Part shown: positions 1-10,700 of the stretch, piece by piece
Layout of the letters: every line of letters starts with the position of its first letter
Position numbering within the stretch: the first letter of the stretch is position 1
From: Aldehydirespirator sp963667505
GTDB lineage: Bacteria; Actinomycetota; Acidimicrobiia; Acidimicrobiales; Aldehydirespiratoraceae
NCBI GenBank assembly: GCA_963667505.2
Contig: OY763490.2
Span: 1,922,001 to 1,986,000, forward strand
DNA length: 64,000 nucleotides
Direction: 5' to 3'
Notes under the pieces: model-generated
The model's input: only the letters and a program-made list of their open reading frames with translations
Databases searched by the model: none
Told to the model about the DNA's origin: nothing
Translations under genes and position numbers: made by a program

Positions 1-1188
1 TGCTCGACGTGCTCCACTCCACCTTGTAGCCGGTGGCGTCGGAGACCGCCGTCCAGTCCACCCGGGCGTTGGTCCCGTGTACGGCCACCCTCACGCCGGT
101 GGGCTTGGCCAGGTCGTCGTCGTCTTTGATGGTCAGCGACACGCCCGCCGAGGGCATGGCCACCCAGTTGTGGCCCGTGGCCGGGGTGAGGGTCACGCTG
201 TTGTCGGCCGCGTCCACCTTGTTGTTGACCGCGGTGACGGTCACGGTGCCAGTGGTGGACCCGGCGGCGATGGTGAGGGTGGAGCTGCTGAGCGTGTAGG
301 CGTTGTTGGTGCTGACGGTGAGCGTGATCGGCACTTCCTGGGCCGGGCTGATGGTGGCCGTCAGCGTGGCCGAGTTGACGCCGGTGCCGCAGGCGTTGGC
401 ATTGGTGCCCTTGGTGCTCTCGCAGATGGTGGCGGGCGACACGGCCACGGTCACCGAGGCCCGCTGGGCGCCAGTGGTGTGAGGGGAATAGTCGAGCACC
501 GGGTACTGGCTGGCGGTGCCGAAGTCCCAGGGGTCGTCGTTGCCGGCGGTGCCGTCCACGTTCACGTTCCAGTTGGCGTAGAGGTCGGTGCCGGTGCCGT
601 AGGCGGTGGGCGATTGGAGGTCGGTGGTGGGCTCGCCCTCGGGAGAGTTGGTGTCGGCGTCGTCGGCGATCCCGGACGTGGTGGTGTCCCAGTAGCTGTG
701 GGTGACGGTCCCGGACTGCGTCGCCCGCGAAGCCGCCCGAGTCGAGTCTCGTTCCACCGGTCGCCGCGCCCGTGTGCCCGCCCGTCGAGTAGGACGCTGT
801 GATGGTGGCGCCGACGTCGTTGAACCCCACCAGGCCGCCGCGGGTGACGTTGCGGCCCTTGGCCGTGCCGGCGCCGTGGGAGTAGGCGGCGGTGATGGTT
901 CCCTTGTTGATGGCCACTAGGCCCCCGGTCACGGCGTTGTTGTACAGAGTGCCGGTTGTCGTGCTGGTGGCGGTGACGTCTCCGGTGGCGAAACTGGCCG
1001 CGACGGTGTCGCCGGTGTCGTTCAGCCCCACCAGGCCGCCGGCGTGGCCTTCGTTGGAGCCGTTGGCGGTGGCGGTGACCGCGGCACGGGAGTAGCTGGA
1101 GCGGATCGTCCCGTCGTTCCAGCCCACCAGCCCGCCTGCGTACCCGTCGGCCAACAGGGAGGTGCCGCGGGTTATGGCGACAGCGCCA
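1..1188 (-). CDS. Giant protein A, fourth piece, continuing past the left window edge
   Basis: Reading the minus strand from 1188 gives GLUG repeats (YAGGLVGWNDGTIR, AGGLVGLNDTG, GGLVAINKG). After a further frame break near 725, the frame reads SYWDTTTSGIADD, an NWNVNVDG linker, and a Calx-beta-like domain (VTVAVSPATICE ... VSLTIKDDDDLAKP). It ends in the first strands of an FN3 domain (VDWTAVSDATGYKVEWS) at the window edge with no stop. At the break, the matching stretch of gene B (about 33383-33410) is one base shorter, so one base appears to be inserted here. The C-terminus of protein A, and whether it is SLH-anchored like B, cannot be seen. Confidence 0.65.
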
Positions 1189-2641
1189 GGGAGCTCGAGC
1201 CGGTGACGGTTCCGCTGTTCTTGCCGGCCAGCGCACCGGCGTACACGTTGTGCGAGCCGGTCGAGGAGGTCAGAGCAGCGGTCACCGACACGCCTTCGAG
1301 GCGAACGTCCTTCACCTCCGCGCCGGTTCCCAGCACTCCGAACAGACCGGCGTACACGTTGCCGCTGGTGGCAGAGGAATTGATGAACAGGTTGGAGATC
1401 TTGTAGCTGGCCCGGTGGCCGTCGAACTCGCCGGTGTAGCCGGTGGTGGCGTCGCCGATGGGAGTCCACCCCGCGCCGGTGTTGTGGGGGCTGACGTTCA
1501 AGTCGATGTTGGCGGCGAGCTCGTAGCCGTCGCAGGCCGGGTTGCCGGTGTCGTTGGAGAGGGCGCCCGCCCCCTCGTTGCAGCCCATGTTCGCCTCGGC
1601 GTTGGGGAACGCGGTGTCGTAGGCCGTCTGGTTGGTGGCGTTGTCTACGGCGCCGTCGCCGTCGAGGTCGTAGCGGATGGCGTTGAGCTGGGCGGCGGTC
1701 TTGACCTCGATGAGGCCGTCGTTGTCGGCGTCGTAGTCGCCTGTGCCGGCGCTGGCCCGCGTGGTCGTGCTCTTCACGTCCGACGGCGGCTCGTCGGCGC
1801 CGCTCTTGGTGGGCAGGACGCGCACGTAGTAGGTGGTGTTGGCCGACAGCCCCGAGCTGATCGTGTGCGTGGTCGCGCTGTTGCCGGTTGTGGTCGCCTC
1901 AGTGGGGCTGCTCCAGTCGGTGCTCGACGTGCTGTTCCACTGCACCTTGTAGCCGGTGGCGCCGGTCACCGCCGTCCAGTCCACCCGGATCTTGGTGCCG
2001 TCCGCCGACAGCTTCACCCCGGTCGGCTTGGTGAGCTCGTCGTCGTCGTTGATGGTGATGGACGGGTCGGTGCTCCCCTTGACCACCCACCTGGTGTCGG
2101 CGGGGTGGGTGTCCAAGGCGAGGGTCACGGTGTTGTTGGCCGCGTCGGTGTAGTTGTTGACCGCGGTGAGGGTGGACGTGCCGGTGGTCGATCCGGCGGG
2201 GATGGTGATGGTGAGCGGGTTCATGGTGTAGGCCGCCGCGTTGGTGGGCAGGGTCACCACCACGGGGGCGTTCCACTTCTTGTCGAGCGTGGCCGTGACC
2301 GTTGCGGTGTTGACCCGGCTCGGGGTGGTGAGCGCCCGCTCCCAGATGGTGGTGGGGCTGACGCTCAGCGTGACCGTGCGCGGCTGGTCGGCGGACACCT
2401 GGCTGCTGTACTTCAGCGTCGGGTACTGGTTGGCGGTACCGAAGTTCCACGGGTCGTCGTTGCCCGTTTGCCCGTCGAAGTTGAGGTTCCAGTTGGCGTA
2501 GATGCCGGTGTAGCCGGTGGGCGACTGGAGTTCGCTGGTGGTCTTGCCCGTGCCCGCATGGCTGGTCGAATTGCCCGAGGTTTCGGTGTCCCAGTAGGAG
2601 TTTGTGGCGGGGCCGCTGCCGAAGCCCACCAGTCCGCCCGC
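1189..2641 (-). CDS. Giant protein A, third in-frame piece (linker, Calx-beta-like, FN3, Asp-rich unit, GLUG)
   Basis: Third in-frame piece of giant protein A. In order it shows NSYWDTETSG, a GKTTSELQSPTGYTGIYANW linker, a Calx-beta-like domain (TVTLSVSPTTIWE ... ITINDDDELTKP), an FN3 domain (VKLSADGTKIRVDWTAV ...), an Asp-rich unit (DYDADNDGLIEV ... RYDLDGDG) and GLUG repeats. This is the same module order as the superunits of giant gene B. The piece ends near 1189, where one base seems missing (...SSSLALSP versus the expected continuation AVAITRGTSLLADGYAGGLV in the next frame). Like its neighbours it is part of one extracellular polypeptide rather than a separate gene. Confidence 0.7.
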
Positions 2642-3083
2642 TACCGCCGGCGGTGATGGTCCCCGTGGTCGCCGTCGCCGTCGCCGCTCCCGTGGAGAAC
2701 GACCCGGTGATTCCTTGCCCGTCAAACCCCAGCAGACCCCCGGCCCAGGCGAACCCCGTATTGGAGATGGTTGCCGAAGCATCGCCCCGGGCATAGCTGG
2801 CCTTCACTCCGCCCGAGCCGGTAAAGTCCCCGATCAGTCCTCCCGCATAGGCATAAGGGTTGTTGGATGTGGTCACGCTGCTGGCCGTGACCGCACCTCC
2901 TGCGTAGCTCGCTGCCACATACAGGCCGGCGATGGCGGAAGTGCCTGAGGTGCCACCGACCAGACCTCCCGCTTTGGCTTGCGGGCTGGCCGAAGAACTC
3001 GTGACGTGGCTCGTCACGTCGGCGAGGGAGTAGTTGGCCACGATGGGCCCCTGATTCGAGTAAGCCCAACAGTCCACCGACAT
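2642..3083 (-). CDS. Giant protein A, second in-frame piece (GLUG repeats)
   Basis: Continuation of protein A in a different frame between two frame breaks. It reads IVANYSLADVTSHV, then AGGLVGG, YAGGLIGDFTGSG and AWAGGLLGFDGQG, the typical spacing of GLUG repeats in a beta-helix. It then loses frame near 2642, where one extra G inside GGCGGTAGCG separates ...TGTITAG from VAGGLVGFGSGP. This is not an independent gene: there is no ribosome binding site, and both edges fall inside repeat units. The indel may be a sequencing error or a real lesion. Confidence 0.6.
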
Positions 3084-6000
3084 AGGTGGCTTTGCTGGCG
3101 GCCGTGAAGGTAATGGGATCAGAGGCCGACTCCCCGGCCCTGACCCGGCCCGTTGTGTAGCTGTCCTTGATGCCGATGGCGGCCGAGGCGAGGTACCCCG
3201 CCAGCCCGCCGACGTAGACGTCTGACGAGGTGGAAGGGTTCAACGTCACGTCCACGTTTTCCAACGCCACGTTGCTGATGGTCTCGCGAACGTGGAGGCT
3301 CAGGTTGCCGAACAGGCCCGCGTAGTTGCCGCTGGTGCGGTCGATGAACAGGTTCTTGATGGTGTAGGGCCCGCCGTCGCCGCCGGTGTCGGTGTCGCTG
3401 TTGCCGTCGAAGTGGGCGCTATAGCCCGTGGACCCACCGATGGGGTTCCACCCGGCGCCGCTGTTCCAGTAGGTGTCGCCGGAGCTCGCGCCGGTGGGGT
3501 TGGTGGCGGTCGGGGTGCTCCCGTCGGTGTTGAAGTCGAGGTTGGCCCGCAGCTCATAGCCGTCGCAGCTTCCGCCGGGGCAGCCCATGCCGGTATCCGC
3601 GTTCGGGAAGGCCGTGGAGTAGGCGGCGTCGGTGGAGCTGCCGTCGCCGTCGAGGTCGTGGCGGATCGCGTTGAACTGGGCCAGGCTGCTCACCTCGATT
3701 AGATCGTCGTTGTCGGCGTCGTAGTCGATCTTGCCGGGCGTGCCGGTGTCCTCGTCGGAGGCCGGGCTGTTCTCGTAGTTGGCCTTGTAGGCGATGACCC
3801 GCACGGTGTAGGTGGTGTTGGCGGTCAGCCCGGTGATGGTGCTCGTGGTGCCGCTGGTGACCGTGTTGCGGCGGTTGATCGTGTCGTAGTCCTCCGCCCC
3901 GGACTTCCAGTCCACGTAGTAGCCGTCGGGCGCCGTGTTGCCGGCGTCGGCCGCGGTTATCGCATCCCAGGAGACGTCCAACTCCGTGGACGGGCTGGTC
4001 TTGCCGGCGACCGACACCCCCGTCGGCTTGCCGAACAGGTCGTCGTCGGTGATGGTGAGCGTCGGCGCGGTCCCGCTCAGCCTGGCCCCTTGGGTGGCGG
4101 TCGGGGTGAGGGCCTGGGTGACGTTGGCCGGCGCGGTCACGCCGCAGACGCCGGTGCCGCACTTGGTGTTGTTGACCGCGTCGAGGGTGACCGTTCCACT
4201 GGTGCTGCCCGCGCTGATCGTGATGCTGGGGGCGGCGGGAGTGTAGGCCGCGTTGCCCGGCAGGGTGATGGTGATGTCGTAGGTCTTGGCGGCGGTGAGG
4301 GTTGCCGTGACGGTGCTGGACGTGGCTCGGGCCGTGCCGCTCACCACGATGGCGGACTCGTAGATGGTGGTGTTGCTGGCCGACAGGGTGAACGAGGCGG
4401 GCTGCTGCTGGGCCGGCGTCTCGTTCGGGGTGCCGTACTTCAGCGTCGGGAACTGGCTGGCGGTCCCGAAGTTCCACTGGTCGTCTCCGCCCGTCGTCAC
4501 GTCGTTGTCGTTGTCGTCGTTGTCGAAGTCGAGGTTCCAGTTGGCGTAGATGCCGGTGTAGCCGGTGGGCGTGGTGAGCTCGGATTCGGACTTGGTGGAG
4601 GTGCCCGACGGCGATTGGGCGCTGCCCGAGTAGCTCACCGTCCCGCTGCCGTACACGTCGTTCACCGTGCCGGAACTGGCCCCCATGGCGCTGCCGTACT
4701 CGTTCTCGTGCGGATCGCGGTTGACGTAGCTGTTGGGCGCGTCGCTGACGTTCCCGGTGGCGTAGGCCGCCCGCACGGTTCCGCCGTTTTGACCGACCAG
4801 GCCGCCGGCCTGGAAATCGACGGCCTGGGGGTTCGAGAAGTTCTCGGAGGCAGTTACGTCGACTCTCGCGTAGGCGGCGTAGATCGTGCCGCTGTTTCGG
4901 CCCACCAGACCGCCGGTGAACAGGTCGCCGCTTTGGTCGAAGATGTAGCCATTGCCGGAGCCGCTGCGACTTACCGATATGCGTGTCTCGGCCAGCGCCG
5001 AGACCGACCCCACCGCATAGGAGGCCAGTATCTCCGACCCGGTTCCCGCATCGGCGACCAACCCGCCCACCGTCACGATCCAGTTTGCGGGAATGGCGGA
5101 ATCGTTGGGGATGGTGATGTCCATGTCCACATGGGCCGAGGAGCCGACGATGCTCCCGCCCGAGAGCTCGTCGACCATGCCGCCACGTCGGTTGGTGCCC
5201 AGAGCGACGAGGGTGAGGGTGTCGCTCACCTTGCCCTGGACCGACACCTCGGTGACCGTGCCATTGTCGTCGACCTTGTTGGCCAGGATGCCCGACCTGG
5301 TGCCGGAGGCGTGGGTGTTCTTGATTTTCAGGTTCTTGACCTCGGCGGTGCTGCTGCCGGTGGCCGTGCCGATGGTCTCGAACAGCGGGCGGCGGTCTTC
5401 GTTGGTGATCGTGTAGCCGTCGCCGCTGAAGGTGGTGTTCCAAATGCCGGGCAAGAGGTAGCTGGTTCCCGCGTCGGTGGGGTTGGCGGTGATGGTCAGG
5501 TCGGCGGTGAGCTCGTAGCCGGTGCAGCCGCCCGTGCAGGTCGGGTTGCTGCCGCCGAACGCGGTCTGGTACTTGGACGCCTGGGACTCTGGCGTGCCGT
5601 CGCCGTTGAGGTCCCACTGCATGGCGATGAACTTCGTCAACGAGTCCACATCGATCAGCTGGGCGTCGGCCTCGGCGCGGGCGCCGTCCTCGGAGAGGGC
5701 GCCGGTCTGGGTGAGGTTGTAGACGTCGGCGTTCTCGCCCAGTCCGCCGAACACCTGCTGGGGCGGCTGGCCGGTGCCGATGCCCTCGGCGGCGCCGAAG
5801 ACCGAGCCGCCGTAGACGTTGTAGACGGCGTAGGGGCCGCCGTCGCCGTCGGGGTCGGTGTCGTTGTTGCCGTCGAAGTCGGCGTCGAAGCCGGTGATCG
5901 GCGGCCAGCCGTCGCCGTTGTTCCAGTAGGCGTCGCCCTCGTCGGCGAAACCGTTGCCGTTGGTGTCGAAGTCGAGGTCGGCGCGCAGTTCGTAGCCGGT

Positions 6001-6930
6001 GCAGCCGCTCTGGGGGCAGCCCATCGCTTGGGCCGCGTTGGGGAACGCCGCCGTGTAGGCGCTCTCGTTGCCGGTGGACGCTGTGCCGTCGCCGTCGAGG
6101 TCGTAGCGGATCGCGTCGAGCTGGGCCAGGGTGGTGACCTCGATGTGGCCGTCGTCGTCGGAGTCGTAGTCGGCGCCGGGGTCGTGAGGGCCGGCCGGCG
6201 CCGAGTTCACCCAGCCGCTGTCACCGCCCGCGTTGCGGGCCCGCACGCCCACTACGTAGGTCGCGTCGTTGTCGGCGCCGGTGACGGTGATGGTGGTGTC
6301 GGCGTGGTTGAGCGCAGCCAGGCTCCAGCTCGTGCCGTCGTCGGAGCTGTAGGTGATGTGGTAGCTGGTCGCGCCCTCGACGGCAGGCCACGACGCGGTC
6401 AGCGTCCCGTCGTCCCGGGTCACTGACACGGCGGCCGGGGCAGCCGGCGGCTTCGGGGCGGGCGGCTGGGTCGGCGTCGGGGGCGGCGGCTTCGGCTTTG
6501 ACGGCGGCTCGTAGGGGCCGGCCGGCGAGGAGTTCACCCAGCCGCTGTCACCGCCGGCGTTGCGGGCCCGCACGCCCACTACGTAGGTCGCGTCGTTGTC
6601 GGCGCCGGTGATGGTGATGGTGGTGTCGGGGTGCTTCAGCGCGGCCAGGCTCCAAGTGGTGCCACCGTCTGAGCTGTAGGTGATGTGGTAGCTGGTGGCC
6701 CGTGCGACCGCGGACCACGACGCGGTCAGCGTCCCGTCGTCCCGCGCCACCGACACGGCGGACGGAGCGGCCGGCGGACGCGACGCCGACTCCGCCTGGG
6801 CGTCGGCTTCGGATTGGCCCTGAGGCTGCGCCGACAGCGCCGCCGCGGTCGCACTCTCGGCCAACATCGGAAAGACCAGCACGACACACATCGCAACACG
6901 CAAGAGGCGACGCCTCTTCGGCGTCTTCAT
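3049..6930 (-). CDS. Giant surface protein A, N-terminal segment (signal peptide, FN3 x2, GLUG/Calx-beta superunits)
   Basis: Start of a giant secreted protein. The N-terminus is basic, then hydrophobic, with a plausible signal peptidase site after AESATAAA (about residue 31). Two near-identical FN3 domains follow (about 50-145 and 160-250), separated by a Pro-rich linker. Then come an Asp-rich segment (DYDSDDDGHIEV), GLUG-type repeats (AGGLVG/ASYATGDV), an IYANWN linker, a Calx-beta-like domain ending LTITDDD, another FN3 and a second Asp-rich unit. The family context is extracellular adhesins; no catalytic motif is seen. The first 350 residues match the neighbouring giant gene B closely, so the two are paralogues. 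Near 3048 the frame breaks: an apparent extra C in a GGGCCCC run changes ...LLGLLESGA into unrelated Arg-rich sequence, while the expected continuation (IVANYSLADV) lies in another frame. The role as an adhesin or matrix protein is inferred. Confidence 0.85.
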
Positions 6931-7743
6931 GTCGAAACTCGGGTCATGGGCTTGTAATGGTCGCGGTACGGACTCAAGTGCCCTGCCCCCGACCTACCTC
7001 CTAGGGACGTGACGCCACACGTCAAGCGTGTTATAGAAAGTGTAAGCAATTGGCGAACAACAACGCCATACATCCGGTCACTCAACTACCGTTCCATTTG
7101 GATCAGAGCACAAACCTCAGAGGCATGACAGATTCGCCAGTCTCCCAACCCCCCCCCCTAATGTAAGTCTCTATATCTCTTGCACACTCAGAACAGATAT
7201 CTCTATAGTCCTCGCAATGTGACTGCGAGATTATCCTTAGTCACAGTGATGCTGGCATTGAAATCAACATAGACTCACTGTGTCTGTATTTATTCTCATA
7301 GGCAGCGGACAACGCCAGAATCGCCAGGCAACTCCACAAGACCCGCGGCACCTGGCCGCCCGCCCAGCCTCACCAGCAGCGCTCCAACCTCAACGACGCG
7401 CTCAAACACCCGCCCGCACCCGTCGCAACCGCCCCACCCCCACCCCAACCGGCTGGCGATTGCCCCTATGAGCGGGCGTCGGCGCGGTCGCTCTTGCGGC
7501 CGTGGCCGCACCGCTGACGGGCCCACCCGGTGGCTGCTGGGGATGCCCGCGGGCTGGCTCGCGGGCATCCGCTGGGGCGTGCTGGACCTCTCGGGCCCAT
7601 ATGGGGCCGCCTACGCCGCCGCGGCTCCCACCCTCAGAGCCGTCTATGACATCCCCGACGCAGAGGTGGGTGCGGGACTGGCCCTGTGGGGGGCGAGACG
7701 CTGCCAATTCGGGCTTGGGGGGCTGAGGTGTGGGGCCTTGGGT
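6931..7743. other. 813-bp intergenic region with AT-rich core and C10 tract
   Basis: Gap between the stop of giant gene B and the start of giant gene A, both on the minus strand. It contains the candidate promoter and inverted repeat near 7006-7060, an unusually AT-rich stretch (about 7020-7300), and an uninterrupted run of ten C (7149-7158). It also has one lone GCTGCCAATTC half-site (about 7700) like those of the interspersed repeats elsewhere. Between 7468 and 7764 a plus-strand frame is open, but it has no recognisable domain or ribosome binding site and was not called. No clear terminator was found for gene B. Confidence 0.5.
7006..7060 (-). promoter_or_regulatory. Candidate promoter and inverted repeat upstream of giant gene A
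   Basis: On the minus strand, TATAAC (7035-7030) is preceded, after 19 nt, by TTGTTC (7060-7055), a plausible but long-spaced sigma70-type promoter. The predicted transcription start overlaps a perfect 6-bp inverted repeat, GACGTG-ACGCCA-CACGTC (7006-7023), placed like an operator or a 5'-UTR hairpin. The leader to the ATG at 6930 would be about 90 nt, unlike the leaderless starts elsewhere in this window. Confidence 0.35.
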
Positions 7744-10700
7744 CTAGGTTTGGGGTGGAGGTAGGACTGCTTCTCGCTCTAGGAGGCGGCGTAGGAACAC
7801 TGCCATCTGGGCGCGGGTTACCGGCTCGGACGGCTCGTAGCGGTCAGCGGTCTTGCCTACGGTGATGGCCTGGCGGTACAGGCAGGCCACGGACTCGGCC
7901 GCGAAATGCCCGCGGGGAACGTCGCCGAACGGCGCGGCCGCGTCTGCGGGGCACTCGCCGCCGAAGGCCGTCCACATCCGGGCCAGGAACACGGCCATCT
8001 GAGCCCGGGTCACCGGCAGAGACGGGCCGTAGCGGTTCGACGCGAAGCCCCGGGTGACGCCCAACTGGTACACGCAGTCCACCCCCGCGGCCGCGAAATG
8101 CGCCCGGGGAACGTCGGCGAACGGCGTGGCGGCGCGCTGGCAGAAGCCTCGCGAGACCTGCCACAGCCGCATCAGGAACAACGCCATCTGAGCCCGGGTC
8201 ACCGTCCCCGACGGGGCGTAGAGCTCAGCGGACACGCCCCGGGTGACGCCCAGGCGGTACAGGCAGTCCACCGCGGCGGCCGCGAAGTAGCCCCGAGGCA
8301 CGTCCACGAACGGCGCGGCGCCCACCGGACACGGCCCCACAGGCCGCACAGGCCCGCCCGGGTCGCCCTGGTCGCCCTGGTCGCCCGTGTCGCCCGGCAC
8401 GAGCACCGGGGCCGACGTGACCTTGCCCACGGCCACCGGGCCTTCAGCGAGGTGGTAGCCGGAGTCGTGGCTGTAGGCGGTGTGTTCGATTTCGAACCCC
8501 TCTGGGGCCGCGAAGCTGCTGGACGTCCTGACCGTCACCGTCTGGGGGGTGTTCCAGTTGTCGGGTGTGAAGATGAGGCGCTCGGGCGAGAACCTGAAGT
8601 ACTGGTCTCGGGCGCCTCCGACGTCGATCTCGACCAGCACATGGCTGGTGGGTTCGGTGACCAATGCGACGGTGTAGGTCTCCGAGGAGCCGCCCTGTAT
8701 CGCGCCTATCGCGGTCGGCGAGAAGCGGAAGCCGCGGGTGGTGACGCTGTCGCTGCCGTACCGGCCGCTGTGCCCGGCCGTGTTGACGGCGCGGAACTGG
8801 AAGTAGTAGGTGGTGGCGACCTTGAGGCCCGTGACCGTGACGCTGCGGGCGCTGGGGTCGTTCACCCGGATCCAGTTTGTGGGGAACGATGAGCCCTCCT
8901 CGCGGCGCTGGTACTCCCAGCGGGTGATGGGGGCGCTGGCCGGCACGGGATCGTCCCAGGTGAGCTCGACGGTGCCTCGCGTAGAAGTGAGGTGCGCGTC
9001 GAAGTTCCTGGGCTGGTTCGGAGGAGTGACCGCGGCGTTGGCGGTGGTCAGCTGGTTGAACGTGGACTGGCCCGCACCGGTGCCGTTCACAGGACGGAGC
9101 TGGAAGCTGTAGGTCTGGCCGGCCTCCAGCCCGGTCACCGTGTAGCTGGTCCGAACCTTCACTATCCGCACCTGGAAGTCGTACGACACGTTGGCCGTGA
9201 GCCCGGTGACGGTGTAGGTCCTGGTGCTCTCGGTGCTGTTGGGCACGTCCTTCCATCCCAGGGACTTGGTGGTGGGCCAGCTCGCAGAGGACCGCTTGTA
9301 CCGGTACTGCCATTTGACGAAGTCGGTGGTGTTGGCGACAGTCCAGGTCAGCTCGACCTCGGTGCCGGTGGGGGTGGTCGTGATCGTGTCCGACGACGCC
9401 TGCTCGGCGGCGGGCGGGCTGCCGCCGACCTCGACGGACGCGGTGGACGTGGGGTTCGCCCCGGTCAGGCTCGCCACCGAGGCCGGAACCGTCGCCGACA
9501 GGTCCCGCCAGCCGGTGTTGTCGGGCGGCGTCGCCGACGCCTCGTCGGAGACGGCACGGACCACCGGCTGCACGACCGGGCGCACCTCGAAGGCGCAGAG
9601 CTTGTCGGCAGCCGAGCACGTCGCCGTGTACGACGTGGTGGAGCCGTCGCTGCCGCTGACGTCCGTCCAGGAGCCGAAGCTGGCGGTTCCTGTCTTCTTG
9701 CGGTACTGGTACTTCGTGATGGTGTCGTCGCCGGGATCGGCCCAGGTGAGCGTGCTCCGGTTGTTGGACCCGACGGTGGTGAAGCTCCAGGCGCCCACCG
9801 ACGGCAGCGGCCGTTCGTAGGCGCTCTGCCCGGTGCCAACCGTCTCGACGGGCGCCACCTCGAAGGTGTAGCCGGTGCTCGCGCTCAGGCCGGTCGCCGT
9901 GTACGACCTGCGGCCGGGGTTGTAGGCGCAGCAGGCGCCCATGTCGATCTGGACTTGCGGTATGGCGTTCAGCTTCACGCGAAGGGTCTGGTTCGTGTTC
10001 CAGTTGGCGGTGGTGAAGGTGAGCGTGGACGGCGTGAAGGTCACGCCGGACTCCGAGAAGGTGACGGTCACGTCAGACTGAGGCTGGGCGTTCAGCTTCA
10101 CGTTCACGGTCCGGTTCGAGTTCCAGTTGGTGGCGTAGGCCAACTTGCTGGGGCTGAAGTTCACGCCAGCGGTCGTTGTGGTGTCCGCCAGGGTCACAGT
10201 GCGCGACGGCCGGTCGGTGAGCTTGACCCTCACGTCCTGGGACGTGTTCCAGTTCGAGCCGGTGAACGCCAGATCCGACGGGCTGAAGCTGACGCCCGCG
10301 TGCAACAGGTCGAGGCTCACGTTGCTCGACGGCTGGGCGGCGAGCTGAACCGCCACAGTCTGGGCCGTGTTCCAGTTCGAGCTGGTGAACGTCAGCGTGG
10401 ACGGACTGGCAGTCAGACCGGTCTTGATGTCAGTCCAATCACCGAAGCTGCCCGCTCCCGTCTTGTTGCGGTACTGCCACTTGGTGACGTTGGCGCCCGA
10501 GGAGCTCCACGTCATCGTGTAGCTGCCGTTCACGAGCTCCCAACTGCCCACCGCCGAGAGCGGGGTCGCGGCGGTTGAGGTGACCGCCCGCACCTGGAAG
10601 GTGTACTTCGTGCCGTCGGTCAGGCCCGTCACGACGTACTGCGTGGTGGTCGCGGTGCTGTCGGGCACGTCATTCCATTTGCCGTAGGTGCCGGTGCCCT

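Noticed and set aside
4090..6426. Very long plus-strand open frames opposite giant genes A and B (for example 4090-6426, 19758-24008, 31518-35768)
   Set aside because: They are antisense shadows. The products are low-complexity Arg/Gly/Val/His strings with no domain, and length follows from the GC-rich, stop-poor antisense of repetitive coding DNA.
7468..7764. 98-codon plus-strand frame in the gap between genes A and B
   Set aside because: No start signal, no recognised domain, and it overlaps the stop of giant gene B on the other strand.
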